Assembly (NCBI GenBank): GCA_020637795.1
Contig: JACKJT010000001.1
Span: forward strand, 1,736,001-1,800,000
Reading direction: 5' to 3'
DNA: 64,000 nt
Source of the DNA: Hoeflea sp.
GTDB lineage: Bacteria > Pseudomonadota > Alphaproteobacteria > Rhizobiales > Rhizobiaceae
Below, piece by piece: positions 36,501 through 44,949 of the stretch. The notes beneath the pieces are model-generated. The model searched no databases, was not told the origin of the DNA, and saw only the letters and a list, made by a program, of their open reading frames with translations. How positions within the stretch are numbered: the first letter of the stretch is position 1; each line of letters opens with the position of its first letter. The position numbers and the translations under genes are program-made.

Positions 36501-37001
36501 AAAGAATTGCTGGAGGAACTGGTGGCGGAGGGGCGGCGCGTGCTGGTGTTTTCGCAATTCGTCGAGATGCTGGTGCTGATCGCGTCTGATCTGGATGCGC
36601 TCGGAATCCCCCATCTCACCCTGACCGGTCAAACTCGAAAGCGCGCCCAGGTTCTGGAAGAATTCCGGGACGGTTCCGCCCCGGTGTTTCTGATCAGCCT
36701 CAAGGCGGGCGGCGTGGGGCTGACCTTGACGGAGGCCGATACCGTGATCCTCTATGACCCGTGGTGGAACCCCGCGGTGGAACGGCAGGCGATGGATCGT
36801 GTGCACCGGATCGGACAGGACAAGCCCGTCTTTGTCCACCGCCTGGTCGCAGTAGGCACTGTCGAAGAGAAGATTCTCGCCCTTCAGGCCCGCAAACAGG
36901 CCCTCGCCGATGCGCTTCTATCGGACAATGCAGACGAGGGCACTGCAGGATTAATAGATGAAGAGATTCTGGCCGACCTCTTCGCGCCGCTCGGCGAGTG
37001 A
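33582..37001 (+). CDS. SWIM zinc-finger SNF2-family helicase
   Basis: About 1139 residues from GTG 33582, chosen for the GGAG site and because the family begins with FDRATLDRGRTY; upstream starts at 33522 or 33543 are possible. Order: SWIM finger (CSCPVSFNCKH) near residue 80, a long central region, then the SNF2 ATPase with DDMGLGKT (Walker A), VDEAQ (motif II), TGTPMEN (III), and helicase C with SLKAGGVGLTL and MDRVHRIGQ. It remodels protein-DNA or RNA polymerase complexes using ATP. Stand-alone, GC-rich, intact. SWIM-SNF2 proteins occur in core genomes and in defence islands; no defence partner is seen. Confidence 0.9.
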   Translation: MISFETHFDRATLDRGRTYQRAGHVVSVVPDKDGGLEARVRNGKGTTYRQSIQIRPATARKPDGEVLGLCSCPVSFNCKHVAAALLDYKVQGRAPGASLPAAVPADVQHWLRQVQDRPAPETQDAASAPHERPEDYPETVKDRLLYITDFMQGELRIDICKGRINAQGTGLNKAIRRYDVIYQLRGAKALPGFFRPVDLELLSRLARSRRLTSQRSYASYDLPDILRAADMLDPSLLRKICETGRALADASPEAQLAWSEEIIPLSFGWNLGDDGGSRLAFVAPDGSALQVARFGQSGIWLDPTRKTIGELVQVPGLDLIRLVRSCPVIAREDMARLGASLPQRLGGLALPRPTLPDATRRTARTRQAQLTLASANAHEGLYRYGRTSVTLPCLSLRFLYEGHAVSLMEADEPRFIEDNTLVTLQRDHEWENACHDLIQESGAIPIDELELHSPSDGLVRYDFVFADGELNELTYETSRIEAALEFTARVLPTLRTQGWEIEITSKWPYQIEEAETRLSVETVGASGETFGGYGWFDLGFQVEVAGKTHDLAPLIAAYLEQLGDEFGDVVPDLEALRAHLEARPAFIERMRGRYVAVDLSPIASVLHLFLLHHATGRMHPSEATLVHDVAEAIAGSEVRFADHAGILPLARSLQALGSVTAIARPQGLCTELRPYQGFGAAWMGTLIGAGFGGVLADDMGLGKTVQTLALLQARRESGNAQGPALLVVPTSLIHGWQDQATRFTPDVRLLILHGTGRHSLADEIDSADLVVTAYPLLARDKDLLASVRWDLVIVDEAQVLKNPASQMAKALRDIPSAGRLALTGTPMENSLQDLWTLFDWINPGLLGDRKTFQKLFRTPIEKQGDPRAQARLNRRVRPFLLRRTKEAVASELPPRTEIIEGVELTKSQQALYETVRSVMDARVRDAISRRGLAAARITILDALLKLRQVCCDSALVKSEAARHVSDNAKRARLKELLEELVAEGRRVLVFSQFVEMLVLIASDLDALGIPHLTLTGQTRKRAQVLEEFRDGSAPVFLISLKAGGVGLTLTEADTVILYDPWWNPAVERQAMDRVHRIGQDKPVFVHRLVAVGTVEEKILALQARKQALADALLSDNADEGTAGLIDEEILADLFAPLGE

Positions 37002-37271
37002 GAGCAATTTCCAGGGTGCTGGCGCCATGCTGAAATAGCGGCTGATTTCAACGGTGTTCAATTCTGTCGGGTTTCGTCTTCCGCTGCGGGCATAAGCGTA
37101 AATGGCCAGGCCGACTTGAACAACCATATCCGGTTAGAGCGTTCATTTTTTTAGTGAATCGGCAGAGATTGAGCGAAGCCGCTACCGCGGCATATGGGGC
37201 AGCCGATTTGCCAATGTCTCTGCAGTTTTGAAGTATTGGGTTGTTTCCCAACCTTCAGACAGGAGATGACG
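37002..37271. other. Intergenic region with IS91-type flank
   Basis: About 270 bases between the helicase stop and a tyrosine-recombinase fragment. No gene. Several short inverted repeats around 37140-37210 could be the end of an IS91-like unit, but this is not certain. Confidence 0.35.
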
Positions 37272-37433
37272 ATGACCGAGATAAGCCCCTTCGCCGGCGG
37301 ATGGTCGATGACATGACGATCCGCGATTTTTCGCCTGCGACACAGCGTTCCAATCTTCATGCAGTTGCGAAGTTCTCGCGGTATCTCGGCCGATCGCCTG
37401 ACCGCCTCGGGCTGGAAGAAGTCCGGGCCTTTG
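37272..37433 (+). pseudogene. Tyrosine recombinase N-terminal fragment
   Basis: After an AGGAG site, ATG 37272 starts a frame that must shift by one base after about 6 codons to continue as LRRRMVDDMTIRDFSPATQR and HAVAKFSRYLGRSPDRLG, the N-terminal core-binding domain of the tyrosine recombinases linked to IS91-group units. It stops matching at EEVRAF (about 37433). The catalytic domain is absent. Inactive. Confidence 0.65.
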
Positions 37434-37680
37434 GGACTGTCAGTAATTTCGTGTGTGGTCAGGCACAATGGGTAAGAAGGAGTCTCCCCTGTGTCGCGAC
37501 GCAAAGAAACTGCAATACCGAACGAATTTCTCGATCAGCTTCTGGCTGGCGGCGCGGCCAGTGCCGCTTTTGACTGCGTATTCCGGACTATCCGGCCGGT
37601 CATTCCAGCGACATCCGGCCACCTAAACCGGGGTATCCGGCCACCCTTGTTTAGCGGCTGCGAGGCCTGAGGTTTGGTTA

Positions 37681-38439
37681 TCAGGATTGGGTGCTTTCGT
37701 CACCTGTTCCGAGTTTGGTTTTCCGCATGCTCTGGCCGTCGAGTTCGACGCGGTAGGCATTGTGGACGAGGCGGTCGAGGATGGCATCAGCGAAGGTGGG
37801 TTCCCCGATCACGTCATGCCAGGTGTCGACGGGCAATTGGCTTGTGATCAAGGTTGAATCCACCTCGTATCTGTCCTCGACGATTTCCATGAGATCACGG
37901 CGCTGACTGGCATTGAGACGATCCGGGCCCCAGTCGTCCAGGATCAGCAGTTGGGTTTTGGTAAGGGCTTTGAAGAGACGCGGAAAGCGGCCGTCACCAT
38001 GGGCCAGTTCCAATTCGTCAAAGAGACGTGGCATGCGCTTGTACAGCACGGCGATACCGTCTCGGCAGGCGGCTTGCGCCAGAGCGCATGCCAACCATGT
38101 TTTGCCAACGCCGCAGGGGCCAGTGATCATCAGATTGCGACGGTCTTTGATCCAGCGCCCGGTCAGCATCTGCTGGAACAGGGCTTTGTCGAGGCCGCGC
38201 CGGGACTTATAATCCACGTCCTCCGGCGACGCACCGACGTGGCGCAGTTTTGCTGTACGCATGCGGCTTTCAAATCGCTTCGTCTCACGACTGGCGGTCT
38301 CTCGATCAATGAGCAGCCCCAGCCATTCAGCGTGGCTAAGCCCGGCTGTGCCGTCCTGTTTCTGCATCTCGGCGAAGGCTTCTGCCATGCCGTCGAGCCT
38401 GAGTGTTTTGAGCTGATCCAGCGTTGGGTGATCAAGCAT
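37681..38439 (-). CDS. istB: IstB, IS21-family transposition ATPase
   Basis: 252 residues, complete. Walker A GPCGVGKTWLACAL, Walker B LLILDDWGPD, sensor ITSQLPVDTWHD and the terminal LDRLVHNAYRVELDGQS region are typical of IstB. It is a DnaA/AAA-plus ATPase that remodels target DNA for IstA. Start lies 12 bases after the istA stop. It is separate in sequence from the IstB fragment at 4806, so two different IS21 elements are present. Confidence 0.92.
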   Translation of the reverse strand: MLDHPTLDQLKTLRLDGMAEAFAEMQKQDGTAGLSHAEWLGLLIDRETASRETKRFESRMRTAKLRHVGASPEDVDYKSRRGLDKALFQQMLTGRWIKDRRNLMITGPCGVGKTWLACALAQAACRDGIAVLYKRMPRLFDELELAHGDGRFPRLFKALTKTQLLILDDWGPDRLNASQRRDLMEIVEDRYEVDSTLITSQLPVDTWHDVIGEPTFADAILDRLVHNAYRVELDGQSMRKTKLGTGDESTQS

Positions 38440-38794
38440 TCTCTATCCTCTTCAATGGAAGTAATCCGCACCACGGATATTGGGGTGAGTGATCGCAGGG
38501 CCGTCCGTGGTGGGTTCGCGGCGCTGACGGTCCAAACCGTTCTTCAGAATGGAATGCAGGGATGTGTAGGAGTGGGCATTGATCTCAAGCGCACGTGAGC
38601 AGGCGGCATCCAGGCGCTCCCGTCCGAAGGCCTTGGCCAGCCGTAGAACGCCGAGGCACGTTCTGTATCCTTGTTCGGGATGTTTGCGCTGGCGCATGAT
38701 TACATCGACAAAGACCTCAACATTTGGGCCGATGCGTACAGCTTGCTTGCGGATGCGCTGAGGCGTCCAATCTTCACGGAAACGATGATGCGCG

Positions 38795-38802
38795 GGCATA
38801 TG
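38795..38802 (+). repeat. 8-bp target duplication of IS256 copy 2 (left)
   Basis: GGCATATG directly before the IS at 38803; repeated at 40218-40225 directly after it. It proves that copy 2 arrived here by transposition. Confidence 0.95.
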
Positions 38803-40217
38803 GGTCACGTCCGTCAACGTGGTGCAATTTTCCAGATGGCCTGAGGTCATGATCAGGCGGCTTTCATTGTTATGCTGAGGATGGGATCGACCTCCTCCTT
38901 GTCGATTTGGGCGAAGGCCTCGACCATCATGTAGCGGCTCGAAGTCTGCCACTCGTCATTCTGTTCGAACAACACCGCGCCTATGAGACGCATGATCGAA
39001 GCTTCGTTGGGGAATATGCCGACGACGTCGGCACGGCGTTTCACTTCCTTGTTCAGCCGCTCGATGGGATTGGTGCTGTGAAGCTTGGTCCTGTGCTGGC
39101 GAGGGAAGGCCATATAGGCCAGCACATCGTGCTCGCTTGCATCCATCAGATCGGCGAGCTTGGGCCATCGCTGGCGGAGCTGGTCTGCGACCCGTTGCCA
39201 AGTCTCGCCAGCGTGATTGCGGTCGGGCTGCTCGAATGCCTGCCGGATGGCGGCCGCGACGACTGTGTGCTGGCCCTTTGAGACATGAGCCAAGGCGTTG
39301 CGCATCCAGTGAACGCGGCAGCGCTGCCAGGTTGCCTCGAAGACCCTGGAGATCGCACCCTTCAGGCCGCTGTGGGCATCGCTGATCACCAGCTTCACGC
39401 CGTTCAGGCCGCGGGCCTTCAGCGAGCGCAGGAAGTCCATCCAGAAGGTCTCAGCCTCCGAGGGTCCGATGCCGAGACCGATGATTTCCCTGCGGCCCTC
39501 GGTATTGGCGGCGACAGCGATTATGGCAGCCAAGCTGACGATGCGGCCGCCCTGGCGTTGCTTGAGATAGGTGGCGTCCAGCCAGACATAAGGCCATTCG
39601 CCGGAGAGCGGGCGGTTCAAGAACTCGCCGACCCACTCATCGATGTCCTTGCACAACTTGGACACCGTGCTTTTGGAGATGCCGCTCAGCCCCATGGCCT
39701 GCACCAGTTCATCCACGCGCCTTGTGGAAACGCCGCCAATCCAGGCTTCCTGTATCACGGCCACCAAGGCCTGCTCGGAGGTCTTGCGGGCTTCGAGGAA
39801 CCCGGGGAAGTAGCTACCCTGCCGTAGCTTCGGCACCTTCAGGTTCAGCGTTCCCAATCTGGTGTCGAGAGAGCGGTCACGGTAGCCATTGCGCCAGGTC
39901 GTCCGCTGCTCGGCCCGTTCGTGGCGTCCCGCGCCGATCAGGCCGTCAACATCGCTCTCCATCATCAGTTGAAGAACAGCCTCGGCGATCGAGCGCAGCA
40001 AGTCGCCCTGATCGTGCTTTTGCAGCAGCTCTGAAAGGTCCATATTGGTCTTGGTCATCCGCTGGCCGGCAGGCATTGCGAAGCAATGGCCGAGAGGCGG
40101 GGTCTCCGTGTGGTTCGTGGTTGAAGCTGCTAACTCCACCTCGACCATACACCTCGATGGCCACCCAGATTACACCGACAGCGCCGGCGAAATTACACCA
40201 CGTGCGCGGACACTACC
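38803..40217 (-). mobile_element. IS256-family element, full copy 2 (1415 bp)
   Basis: Same ends, length and sequence as copy 1 at 10801-12215 as far as I compared, same orientation. Flanked by GGCATATG on both sides. Inserted in istA of the IS21 element. Confidence 0.95.
38853..40058 (-). CDS. IS256-family transposase (copy 2)
   Basis: Same protein as at 10851-12056 with the full DDE set (WLDATYLKQ, VISDAHSGLK, NPIERLNKE). Intact, with a clear target duplication, so recently active. Confidence 0.92.
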   Translation of the reverse strand: MTKTNMDLSELLQKHDQGDLLRSIAEAVLQLMMESDVDGLIGAGRHERAEQRTTWRNGYRDRSLDTRLGTLNLKVPKLRQGSYFPGFLEARKTSEQALVAVIQEAWIGGVSTRRVDELVQAMGLSGISKSTVSKLCKDIDEWVGEFLNRPLSGEWPYVWLDATYLKQRQGGRIVSLAAIIAVAANTEGRREIIGLGIGPSEAETFWMDFLRSLKARGLNGVKLVISDAHSGLKGAISRVFEATWQRCRVHWMRNALAHVSKGQHTVVAAAIRQAFEQPDRNHAGETWQRVADQLRQRWPKLADLMDASEHDVLAYMAFPRQHRTKLHSTNPIERLNKEVKRRADVVGIFPNEASIMRLIGAVLFEQNDEWQTSSRYMMVEAFAQIDKEEVDPILSITMKAA

Positions 40218-41859
40218 GGCATATGATCGCGGATTGTGGAGTGCTGGCGATTGCCCGAGGTTCTGGCGTGAGAGGCAACGCGTTGCCCATTGAAGTACAC
40301 CTCTACGGTGCGTGCGGTGATCCTTGCCCACAGTTTTTGCTTCAGTAACTGGTGTGGCACAGAGTAATAATGGCGGCCAATATCGACATGGTAATCGAGT
40401 CCCGCGCGGCACTGCTTCCATTCGGCATAAACATAGGCCTCCACAGGCAAGGGCTTCAGAGCGGGCCTATCCAGGCGTTCAAACAGATCGCGGCGGCTTG
40501 CACCAAGATGGCGACTGATTTTGCCGTTGAGCCGATCCAGCAATGGCCGGATCGCAGCGTTCACCTCATCAAGGCCAAAGAAGTGCTGGTTGCGCAGCCG
40601 CGCCAAAATCCAGCGCTCGGCCAGTAAAACAGCGCCCTCCACCTTCGCCTTGTCTTTCGGCTTTCCAGGCCGCGCCGGAACGATGGCGGTATCGTAATGT
40701 GCCGCCATATCACCATAGGTGCGATTGATCTCAGGATCGTAAAAACAGGCCTTGGTGACGCCTGCCTTGAGATTGTCTGGAACCAGCTGCGCAGACACAC
40801 CGCCGAAGAGCTCAAAGGCACGCACATGGCTGGATATCCAGTCCGGCAGGCTCTGTGTCCAGCTGGCTTCAGCATAGGTGTAATTGGACGCCTCCAACGT
40901 CGCGACAAAGATTTGTGCTGTGCGCACCTCGCCCGTTTTGGGGCAGACAACATCAACTGTCGGACCCGCGTAGTCGACAAACAGCCGCTCGCCCGCAGGA
41001 TGACGCTGACGAATCACCGGAGACAGCTTGCCTTCCCAGCGGGTGTAAAGCTCACAGTATCGGCTATAGCCGTATCCGTCGGGATGAACCCCGCGATACT
41101 CTTCCCACAGCAGCGACAGCGTTACGCCCTTGCGCCGCAACTCGGCATGCACATGCGCCCAGTCAGGCTGAGGAACAGCGCGACGCACATCGCTGGGGCA
41201 AACGGGAAACAGGCGGTTCTCAAGGTCGGCGTCCGACAGATCAGCAGACAGAGGCCAGCTCAAACCTTCCAGGTCAGCGCGCCGAAAATACTCCGAAATC
41301 GTCGCACGGGCCACACACAGGCTTTGCGCCACCTGACGGCCTGAAAATCCATCCGCTCGAAGCCGTAGGGCTTCCCTTATCTTCCGCATTGGCAATCTCT
41401 TCATAAAGGGCTCTCTCCATCCAAAGGAACGGAACAGTAGCCCTGTTACAGATCGCCTCGCAGCAGCCTAAACTGGGGTGAAATCGGGGTGGCCGGATGC
41501 CCCGGAATCCCCGGCCGGATCAAATCGGAATCGGTGGCCGGATGCTATCGGAATGGGTGGCCGGATCGTCCCGGAATACGCATTTTGACCAAGGCGGGCT
41601 GCTGGATTCGCTGAAGAAAGCCCTGACTGAGCGTGCTTTGAACGCCGAGAATCACCATCTTGCCAGCAGTGAAATCGCTGGTACCACGCGGAACGGCTAT
41701 GGCCGCAAGGTCAAATAAAAAGCGACACGGCGTGAGAGGGGTCAACCTGGAAATCCCATTGCCGAAAGTCCGCGCTCCCAATCTATGATATCGCGCCCCG
41801 CAACAAAAATAGGACGGCGCCATCTCAAATTCGCCTTGCCCGAACCTGCCAAAGCGGTG

Positions 41860-42452
41860 CTAAAACAACCAAAGTCCTCCGCAAGTGTCACATTCTGTGT
41901 TGGCGATGTTTTCGCCGCTTTCCGAAAATGACACAAGCATATCTTGGCGGGTTCTGCCTGCCGACAGCTGTTCGTTCCAGAATAGATAGCCCGCCTCGTC
42001 GGGGGGTGCGGTTCAGGACGTTCGCATAAAGTGCAGCGGTGAATTCCTCATTAGACGGAGCCTCACCATACAGGGTCATAAATTCGGGCGAACCGATGAA
42101 GAAGTTTGCCATTGCACCGAGGGATGCACCCATGTCGCCCTCCTCGACCCAGAAGCTGAGACCCGGCGTGTCAGGTTCTCGGTCGAATGCGGCCTGATAG
42201 AGACGAAACACCTGGCCCGCATTTCCCACCATGTCCATCCGGAACGTCTGATCAGTGAAAACCACACTCTCGACATTCGATAAAACGATGGGCGAAAAGC
42301 CCTCGCCAAGAATATAAAAACGCCCCTCCTCCTGAACGACAAAACTGCCGCCTGCAGAAACGCCGAGTGCTATTGTGTCGAAGCCGGCCCCGCCATCATA
42401 TGCGCTTCCACCACGGCCGATGAAGGTTTCGGCGCCAGCACTGCCGAGCGGT
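41860..42452 (-). pseudogene. DUF4214 surface protein, C-terminal fragment with frameshift
   Basis: Minus-strand frame entering from the IS5 copy reads AGAETFIGRGGSAYDGGAGF (RTX-like), then VFRLYQAAFDREPDTPGLSF, a DUF4214 core, and NVLNRTP. At a run of six C (about 42003) the frame slips; in the other frame it continues DEAGYLFWNEQLSAGRTRQD and VSFSESGENIAN, completing a second DUF4214 unit. The N-terminal part is lost to the IS5 at 42452. It is a surface or secreted protein relic. Confidence 0.65.
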
Positions 42453-43495
42453 TGAGCGCGGTCGGCGATCCGCTTGAAAAGCTCAATGTCATCATTCCGT
42501 GGCCTGTGTTCGAGAAGCCATTGGCGAAGGCGCTGAAGCGATCGGATGGATCGAAGGGCGGGCGCCCTCCATTTCCTGCGGTGCTTATGTTCAAGATCCT
42601 GGTGCTGCAGGCACTTTACAATCTGTCCGATGACCAGGCCGAGTTCGTTATTCAGGATCGGGTTTCGTTTATGCGGTTTCTTGGTTTGTCGCTGTCGCAG
42701 AAGGTGCCGGACGCCAAGACGATCTGGCTTTTCCGCGAGAGCCTGGTTCGTGCCGGCGCCATCGACAACCTGTTTGCCCGTTTCGACAAGCACCTTTCCA
42801 AGTCTGGCTACTTGGCCAAGGGCGGTCAGATTGTTGACGCAACAATCATCCAAGCCCCAAGGCAGCACAACAGCCAGGACGAAAAGGCGGCGATCAAGGC
42901 TGGCGAGATCCCGGAAGGCTGGAAGGACAAGCCCGCAAAGCTTGCGCAGAAGGATCGCGATGCGCGGTGGACGGTCAAGTATTCCAAGGCGAAGCAGCCG
43001 ACGGAAACGCCGACATCAGCCGCGACCAAGCAGCACGACATCGCAATTCCGATGTTCGGTTACAAGAACCACGCGGGCATCGATCGAACCCACGGCTTCA
43101 TCCGGGGATGGACGGTGACGAGTGCCAGCGCCCATGACGGAGCCCAACTCAGAAACGTCGTCGTCAAAGACAACACGGCATCAACCGTCTGGGCCGATAG
43201 TGCCTATCGCTCGAAAACCAACGAGGAATGGCTGGAAAGGAACGGTCTGACGTCTGACATTCATCAACGCAAGCCAAAGGGCAAGCCGATGCCCGAGGCG
43301 ACGTCGCGCGCAAATGGTTGCCGCTCAAAGGTTCGCTCCGCTGTCGAACACGTCTTCGCTAGACAGAAGGATAAGATGAAGCTCTTCATCCGCACCATTG
43401 GCATCAGCAGGGCAAAGGTGAAGAGCGGCATGGCCAATATTGCCTACAACATGCTCCGATATGTCTGGTTGACGGAAAGACCACGGGCAGCGTGA
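42452..43495 (+). pseudogene. IS5-family transposase, truncated at both ends
   Basis: Nearly identical to the complete transposase at 20589-21683 from SAVGDPLEKLN to NMLRYV. About 25 N-terminal residues are missing and the last residues differ (WLTERPRAA instead of FHEARRAAA). The DDE residues are all present, but the element ends are gone. Confidence 0.85.
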
Positions 43496-43642
43496 CGCCA
43501 ACCTGGCCAAGACGTCGGAATGCACGCCGCCAAGGCGGCAATAATCACCCAAAATGACAAGGTTCTGGCCCAGGCTCTCCCGAAAGGCGACTTTATTCGC
43601 CCTTCAATGAAATGCGATCGGTAAATCGAGGTGCCCAGCTTT
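43496..43642. repeat. IS5 downstream tail with 23-bp repeat
   Basis: Sequence after the truncated IS5 transposase carries GATCGGTAAATCGAGGTGCCCAG at 43616-43638, recurring with one change at 50838-50860 next to another IS5 C-terminal scrap. Probably the terminal inverted repeat of this IS5 subtype. Confidence 0.55.
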
Positions 43643-44104
43643 TCTGGCCCCCACTCCATTTTCAATGCCGCATCATTAAACGGCAAGCTCGACGTTGCAT
43701 TCACCAGCGCCACAAAAGGCGTGACCTTCACAGGCACAAGCTCGGCTGACAAAGTGCAGTTTGAGACGGGAGCCGCCGTTCTGGTTGATACAATTGTATT
43801 CACGACCACCAATGCCTCAACACTTGCCAACCGTGATGTCTATTACGGCTTTGTTGCGGGTGGCACAGAGGACAAAATCAATCTGTCCGGGCTGGTTCTT
43901 GAAGGCAACAAGGCTTCGATCAAAACGTTTGGGGTTGCATCCACCGACGGTGCCTCGTTCGAAGGCCATGCAATTGGCCGCCCCGGATCAAATACGGTCT
44001 ATGTTGATACCAACAATGACGGCGTCCTCAATATTGCCACCGACCTGGCATTTGATCTAACAGGAAGCGTTGCAGCTCTGACCAGCACTGATTTCATATT
44101 CTGA
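43643..44104 (+). pseudogene. Secreted surface protein, C-terminal fragment
   Basis: About 153 residues homologous to the C-terminus of the protein at 2806-4386: GVTFTGTSSADKVQFETGA, a DTIVFTTTNAS block, a TNDGVLNIATDL calcium-like motif and the ending LTSTDFIF. Low-complexity Thr/Ser/Ala composition, no Cys. The N-terminal DUF4214 part is missing; the fragment begins abruptly after the IS5 tail. The two proteins are paralogues, and the conserved final hydrophobic motif is the probable type I secretion signal. Confidence 0.7.
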
Positions 44105-44416
44105 AAACCGTTGACACCCATTGACAAGAGTTGTCTCCATCGATCCCGGACAATTACCGGGTCATCCAGCCTGTCGGCCACCCTTGAAGGATCGCGTGGA
44201 TCGGCAATGCAGGCCGCCAACTGCGCGTAAAGGCTCAACTCGCGCTCTGCCTACTACACCAATGCCGATAGCCCTCGCAAATTCAACAGCTTAAGAGATA
44301 TTCTGCAGGAAATTATTCCGATCGGCTATGGACTTTTTCGTCACGAAACAATACAGGTAAAGCAATTACACAACGGGCGCTGTCGTTCAATGAGCGAGAT
44401 TTGAGGTACAGTATCC
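44105..44416. other. No recognisable gene
   Basis: About 310 bases after the surface-protein fragment; no coding signal or clear terminator beyond short GC-rich palindromes. Confidence 0.35.
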
Positions 44417-44650
44417 ATGACCTTAGCGGGTAAGAGGGTAAGTAGCCCTGGTGATATCGCTGAATTGCGTAAGGAAGCCGGACTTTGGTTGCGCGGGAAG
44501 CGGGAGGCTGTGGGCCTAAGCCAGCGTGAACTCGCAATCAAGGTTGGCTTTGAATACTATACTTTCATTTAGCAGATAGAGGCCGGACGCGGTAGGGTTC
44601 CAGCCGAACGATATGAGGAATATGCCAAGGCATTTCAAATGCCTCCTTGA
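44417..44650 (+). pseudogene. XRE-family regulator with in-frame amber stop
   Basis: ATG 44417 opens a 77-codon frame with a helix-turn-helix: LRGKREAVGLSQRELAIKVG, then FEYYTF, TAG, then QIEAGRGRVPAERYEEYAKAF. The stop at 44570 falls exactly in the recognition region, where homologues have a residue before QIE or QLE. A second stop (TGA) ends it at 44650, before the C-terminal part typical of these phage-repressor-like regulators. Product, if any, is a 51-residue truncated protein. Too short for routine calling. Confidence 0.65.
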
Positions 44651-44949
44651 GACTTTGCGTTAACCATGTTGCGTTTTAATGACCCTCATACATACAGGAT
44701 GATTTTCGGAAGTGGTACTCAGCCAAATTCAATTCCTGATGTCCATCGAGTGGAAGAGCGTCTGCGCCTCATTGAAGCAAAATTGTCTGATTAATATCAA
44801 CGTCACTTACACCTCGCAGGGCAGTGATCCTTGGTCATCGCATTGTTCGTGGACGATCAAGCTCGGATCTACCTTGTATTTCATTGGTCCATTGTCTCAA
44901 AGGACGCGCCATTCGGTAAGTTTTGCCAGTCTCAGTGGTCAACTAATGA
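44651..44949. other. Intergenic region before GT4 gene
   Basis: About 300 bases of mixed composition. Short frames are not convincing. Probably decayed C-terminal sequence of the regulator followed by the promoter of the GT4 gene. Confidence 0.35.

Larger units (their letters stand above)
38452..41404 (-). pseudogene. istA: IstA, IS21-family transposase, split by IS256 copy 2
   Basis: From ATG 41404: helix-turn-helix RKIREALRLRADGFSGRQVA, catalytic Asp in FVDYAGPTVDVV, Asp in LVPDNLKAGV and Glu in KDKAKVEGAVLLAERW. It is interrupted after codons for RDHMP at 40218. Joining to 38794 with one copy of the 8-bp duplication gives exactly 510 codons including the stop, ending at 38452. The catalytic domain is upstream of the break; the lost portion is the C-terminal domain. 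Confidence 0.9.
37575..41582 (-). mobile_element. IS21-family element interrupted by IS256 copy 2
   Basis: Both ends read inwards TGCGTATTCCGG with repeated ATCCGGCCAC subterminal motifs. It is flanked by a perfect 7-bp duplication TTTTGAC (37568-37574 and 41583-41589). It contains istA (split) and istB. Without the inner IS256 it would be about 2.6 kb, normal for IS21. Confidence 0.9.
37491..41718 (+). pseudogene. Second IS256-type transposase, N-terminal fragment split by IS21
   Basis: GTG 37491 (AAGGAG site) starts RRKETAIPNEFLDQLLAGG, which is interrupted at 37574. Across the IS21-family element, and removing one TTTTGAC, it continues in frame from 41590 as QGGLLDSLKKALTERALNAE and TRNGYGRK, the start of IS256-family transposases different from copies 1 and 2. 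A stop at 41718 ends it after 70 residues, so it was already a relic, or decayed later. It is the outermost layer of the nest. Confidence 0.75.

Noticed and set aside
33522..37001. Helicase as part of a DISARM- or BREX-like defence operon
   Set aside because: No methyltransferase, nuclease, PglZ or phospholipase gene is adjacent; the flanks are transposon relics.
10801..40217. Composite transposon made by the two IS256 copies
   Set aside because: The outermost flanks (TTATGTGT at 10793 and GGCATATG at 40218) do not match, and copy 2 has its own duplication. The copies arrived separately.
41888..42868. 326-codon minus-strand frame
   Set aside because: Its first half is antisense to the IS5 transposase; only the second half (from about 42452) is genuine DUF4214 sequence.
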